Assembly (NCBI RefSeq): GCF_900100005.1
Contig: NZ_FNEB01000005.1
Span: 186,001 to 250,000, forward strand
Origin: Lutimaribacter saemankumensis
Lineage (GTDB): Bacteria > Pseudomonadota > Alphaproteobacteria > Rhodobacterales > Rhodobacteraceae
DNA: 64,000 bases
Direction: 5' to 3'
Made by a program: the position numbers and the translations under genes. The notes below the pieces were generated by a model. That model saw nothing but the letters and a program-made list of their open reading frames with translations, was not told the origin of the DNA and did no database searches. How positions within the stretch are numbered: the first letter of the stretch is position 1; every line of letters starts with the position of its first letter. Positions 63,413 to 64,000 of the stretch are shown piece by piece.

Positions 63413-64000
63413 TTACTGCGCACGCGACCCCCCCTCAAGCGATTGCGCTGCGTCGTACAGTCCGCAAGTCACTGACACCATGGCAGCCATGGTCGGTTCC
63501 CGGGCAATCTTCAACTCTGCACAGGTCAATTGCGCGGCTTCGGCCACCGCTGCGCTTAGCGCAGCGACGAAAAGGGGTGCCGGTCCGTGCGCCTGATCCG
63601 CGAACACCGCGGCGCTTCTTGGCGAAAACAGCGGAACAATCACCGGCGCGGTGCCTTGCAGCAACTCCTGCGCCTCATCGGAAAGCGGTTGCCCGACCTG
63701 ATCGTAAACGACGACCTCCCGCGCGGTCAGACCCATGGCGCGCAGATTGCCCACCAGATCGCCCGCACTGTGCGCCCCGCGCACATGCAAAAGCGGGCGG
63801 TCCGGGCGTTCGTTGGCGATCAGGTCCAGCAAGTCGTTCACATCCCCCCCGGCCGAGCGCGCGGATATTCCGGCCGCTTCGGCAGCCTGCGCCGTCGCAT
63901 CGCCAACGGTCAGGCAATTCAGACCCTGTTTCAGCCCAAAACCGCGAAACGCAATCCCGTTGCGCGAGGTGAAGATCAGGATCGGATCGTCAGAAAGATC
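63413..64000 (-). CDS. hemD: Uroporphyrinogen-III synthase (partial, 5' end outside window)
   Basis: The last 195 codons of HemD, open to the right edge. Just inside the edge, ILIFTSRNGIAF is the first conserved HemD segment, and LTVGDATAQAAEAAG follows; later PLLHVRGAHSAGDL and the second-lobe VVYDQVGQPLS match the family. HemD closes the tetrapyrrole ring in heme synthesis. It is upstream of mic60 with 54 bases between. A GTG at 63841 is internal, not the start. Confidence 0.9.
   Translation of the reverse strand, partial: DLSDDPILIFTSRNGIAFRGFGLKQGLNCLTVGDATAQAAEAAGISARSAGGDVNDLLDLIANERPDRPLLHVRGAHSAGDLVGNLRAMGLTAREVVVYDQVGQPLSDEAQELLQGTAPVIVPLFSPRSAAVFADQAHGPAPLFVAALSAAVAEAAQLTCAELKIAREPTMAAMVSVTCGLYDAAQSLEGGSRAQ

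Noticed and set aside
63413-63841. GTG at 63841 as the start of a separate 142-residue protein
   Set aside because: The same frame is open to the window edge and encodes upstream HemD motifs, so the GTG is internal.

Overview
The window is 64 kb of a high-GC alphaproteobacterial chromosome, most likely from the family Rhodobacteraceae (roseobacter/Rhodobacter type). The main reasons are a RegB/SenC/RegA redox-signalling locus, a sulfotransferase-like/class IV aminotransferase gene pair, an alphaproteobacterial Mic60-HemY-HemD block, and the order rho-hemJ-[intergenic]-maf-aroE-coaE-dnaQ-secB-fxsA-tim44, which is the gene order that flanks the chromosomal replication origin in alphaproteobacteria. 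I saw no tRNA, rRNA, insertion sequence, prophage or CRISPR array. Genes are tightly packed; the only gap over 300 bases is the origin region itself.

Layout. 0-12 kb: nudL (partial), hslO, a Nudix hydrolase, a response-regulator/PP2C phosphatase diverging from a small HPt protein, ilvA, argG, an SCP2-domain protein, a sulfotransferase-like gene overlapping a class IV aminotransferase, a periplasmic MsrA, a PfkB sugar kinase and the malic enzyme maeB. 12-20 kb: mutS, the hrcA-grpE heat-shock pair, and the rph-rdgB-hemW-DUF454 operon. 19.5-26.9 kb, minus strand: hemJ, then rho-mnmE-mnmG-rsmG-parA-parB. Two perfect 16-bp parS sites lie at the start of mnmG and inside the start of rsmG. 26,836-27,243 is the probable oriC, with two perfect DnaA boxes and two AT-rich stretches; genes on its two sides are transcribed away from it. 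27.2-33.4 kb: maf-aroE-coaE-dnaQ, secB, fxsA, then tim44-mltA-smr.

33-47 kb: an MFS transporter with a lipoprotein esterase, an M19 dipeptidase, hslVU, an orphan protein resembling capsule-type glycosyltransferases, trxA, an SMP-30 lactonase and glmM. These are followed by a small polysaccharide island (Wza-like export lipoprotein, sugar epimerase, sugar transferase, galE). 46-56.4 kb, minus strand: a DivL-position PAS protein with no kinase domain, then tsaE-amgK-murU-addB-addA, each overlapping the next. 56.4-59.3 kb: regB diverging from senC and regA. 59.3-60.4 kb: a MAPEG membrane protein and a TetR repressor with two palindromic operators between them. 60.4-64 kb: hemD (partial), mic60 and hemY.

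Most of the window is core housekeeping. The points I find most worth following are: a class IV aminotransferase that lacks the glutamate contacting the PLP ring nitrogen and is translationally coupled to a sulfotransferase-like protein; a parS site filling the ribosome-binding-site spacer of mnmG; the origin region, from which hemE is missing; the orphan capsule-like glycosyltransferase; the kinase-less DivL-like protein; and the TetR/MAPEG switch. All family names come from reading motifs and gene order by eye; no database search was run.
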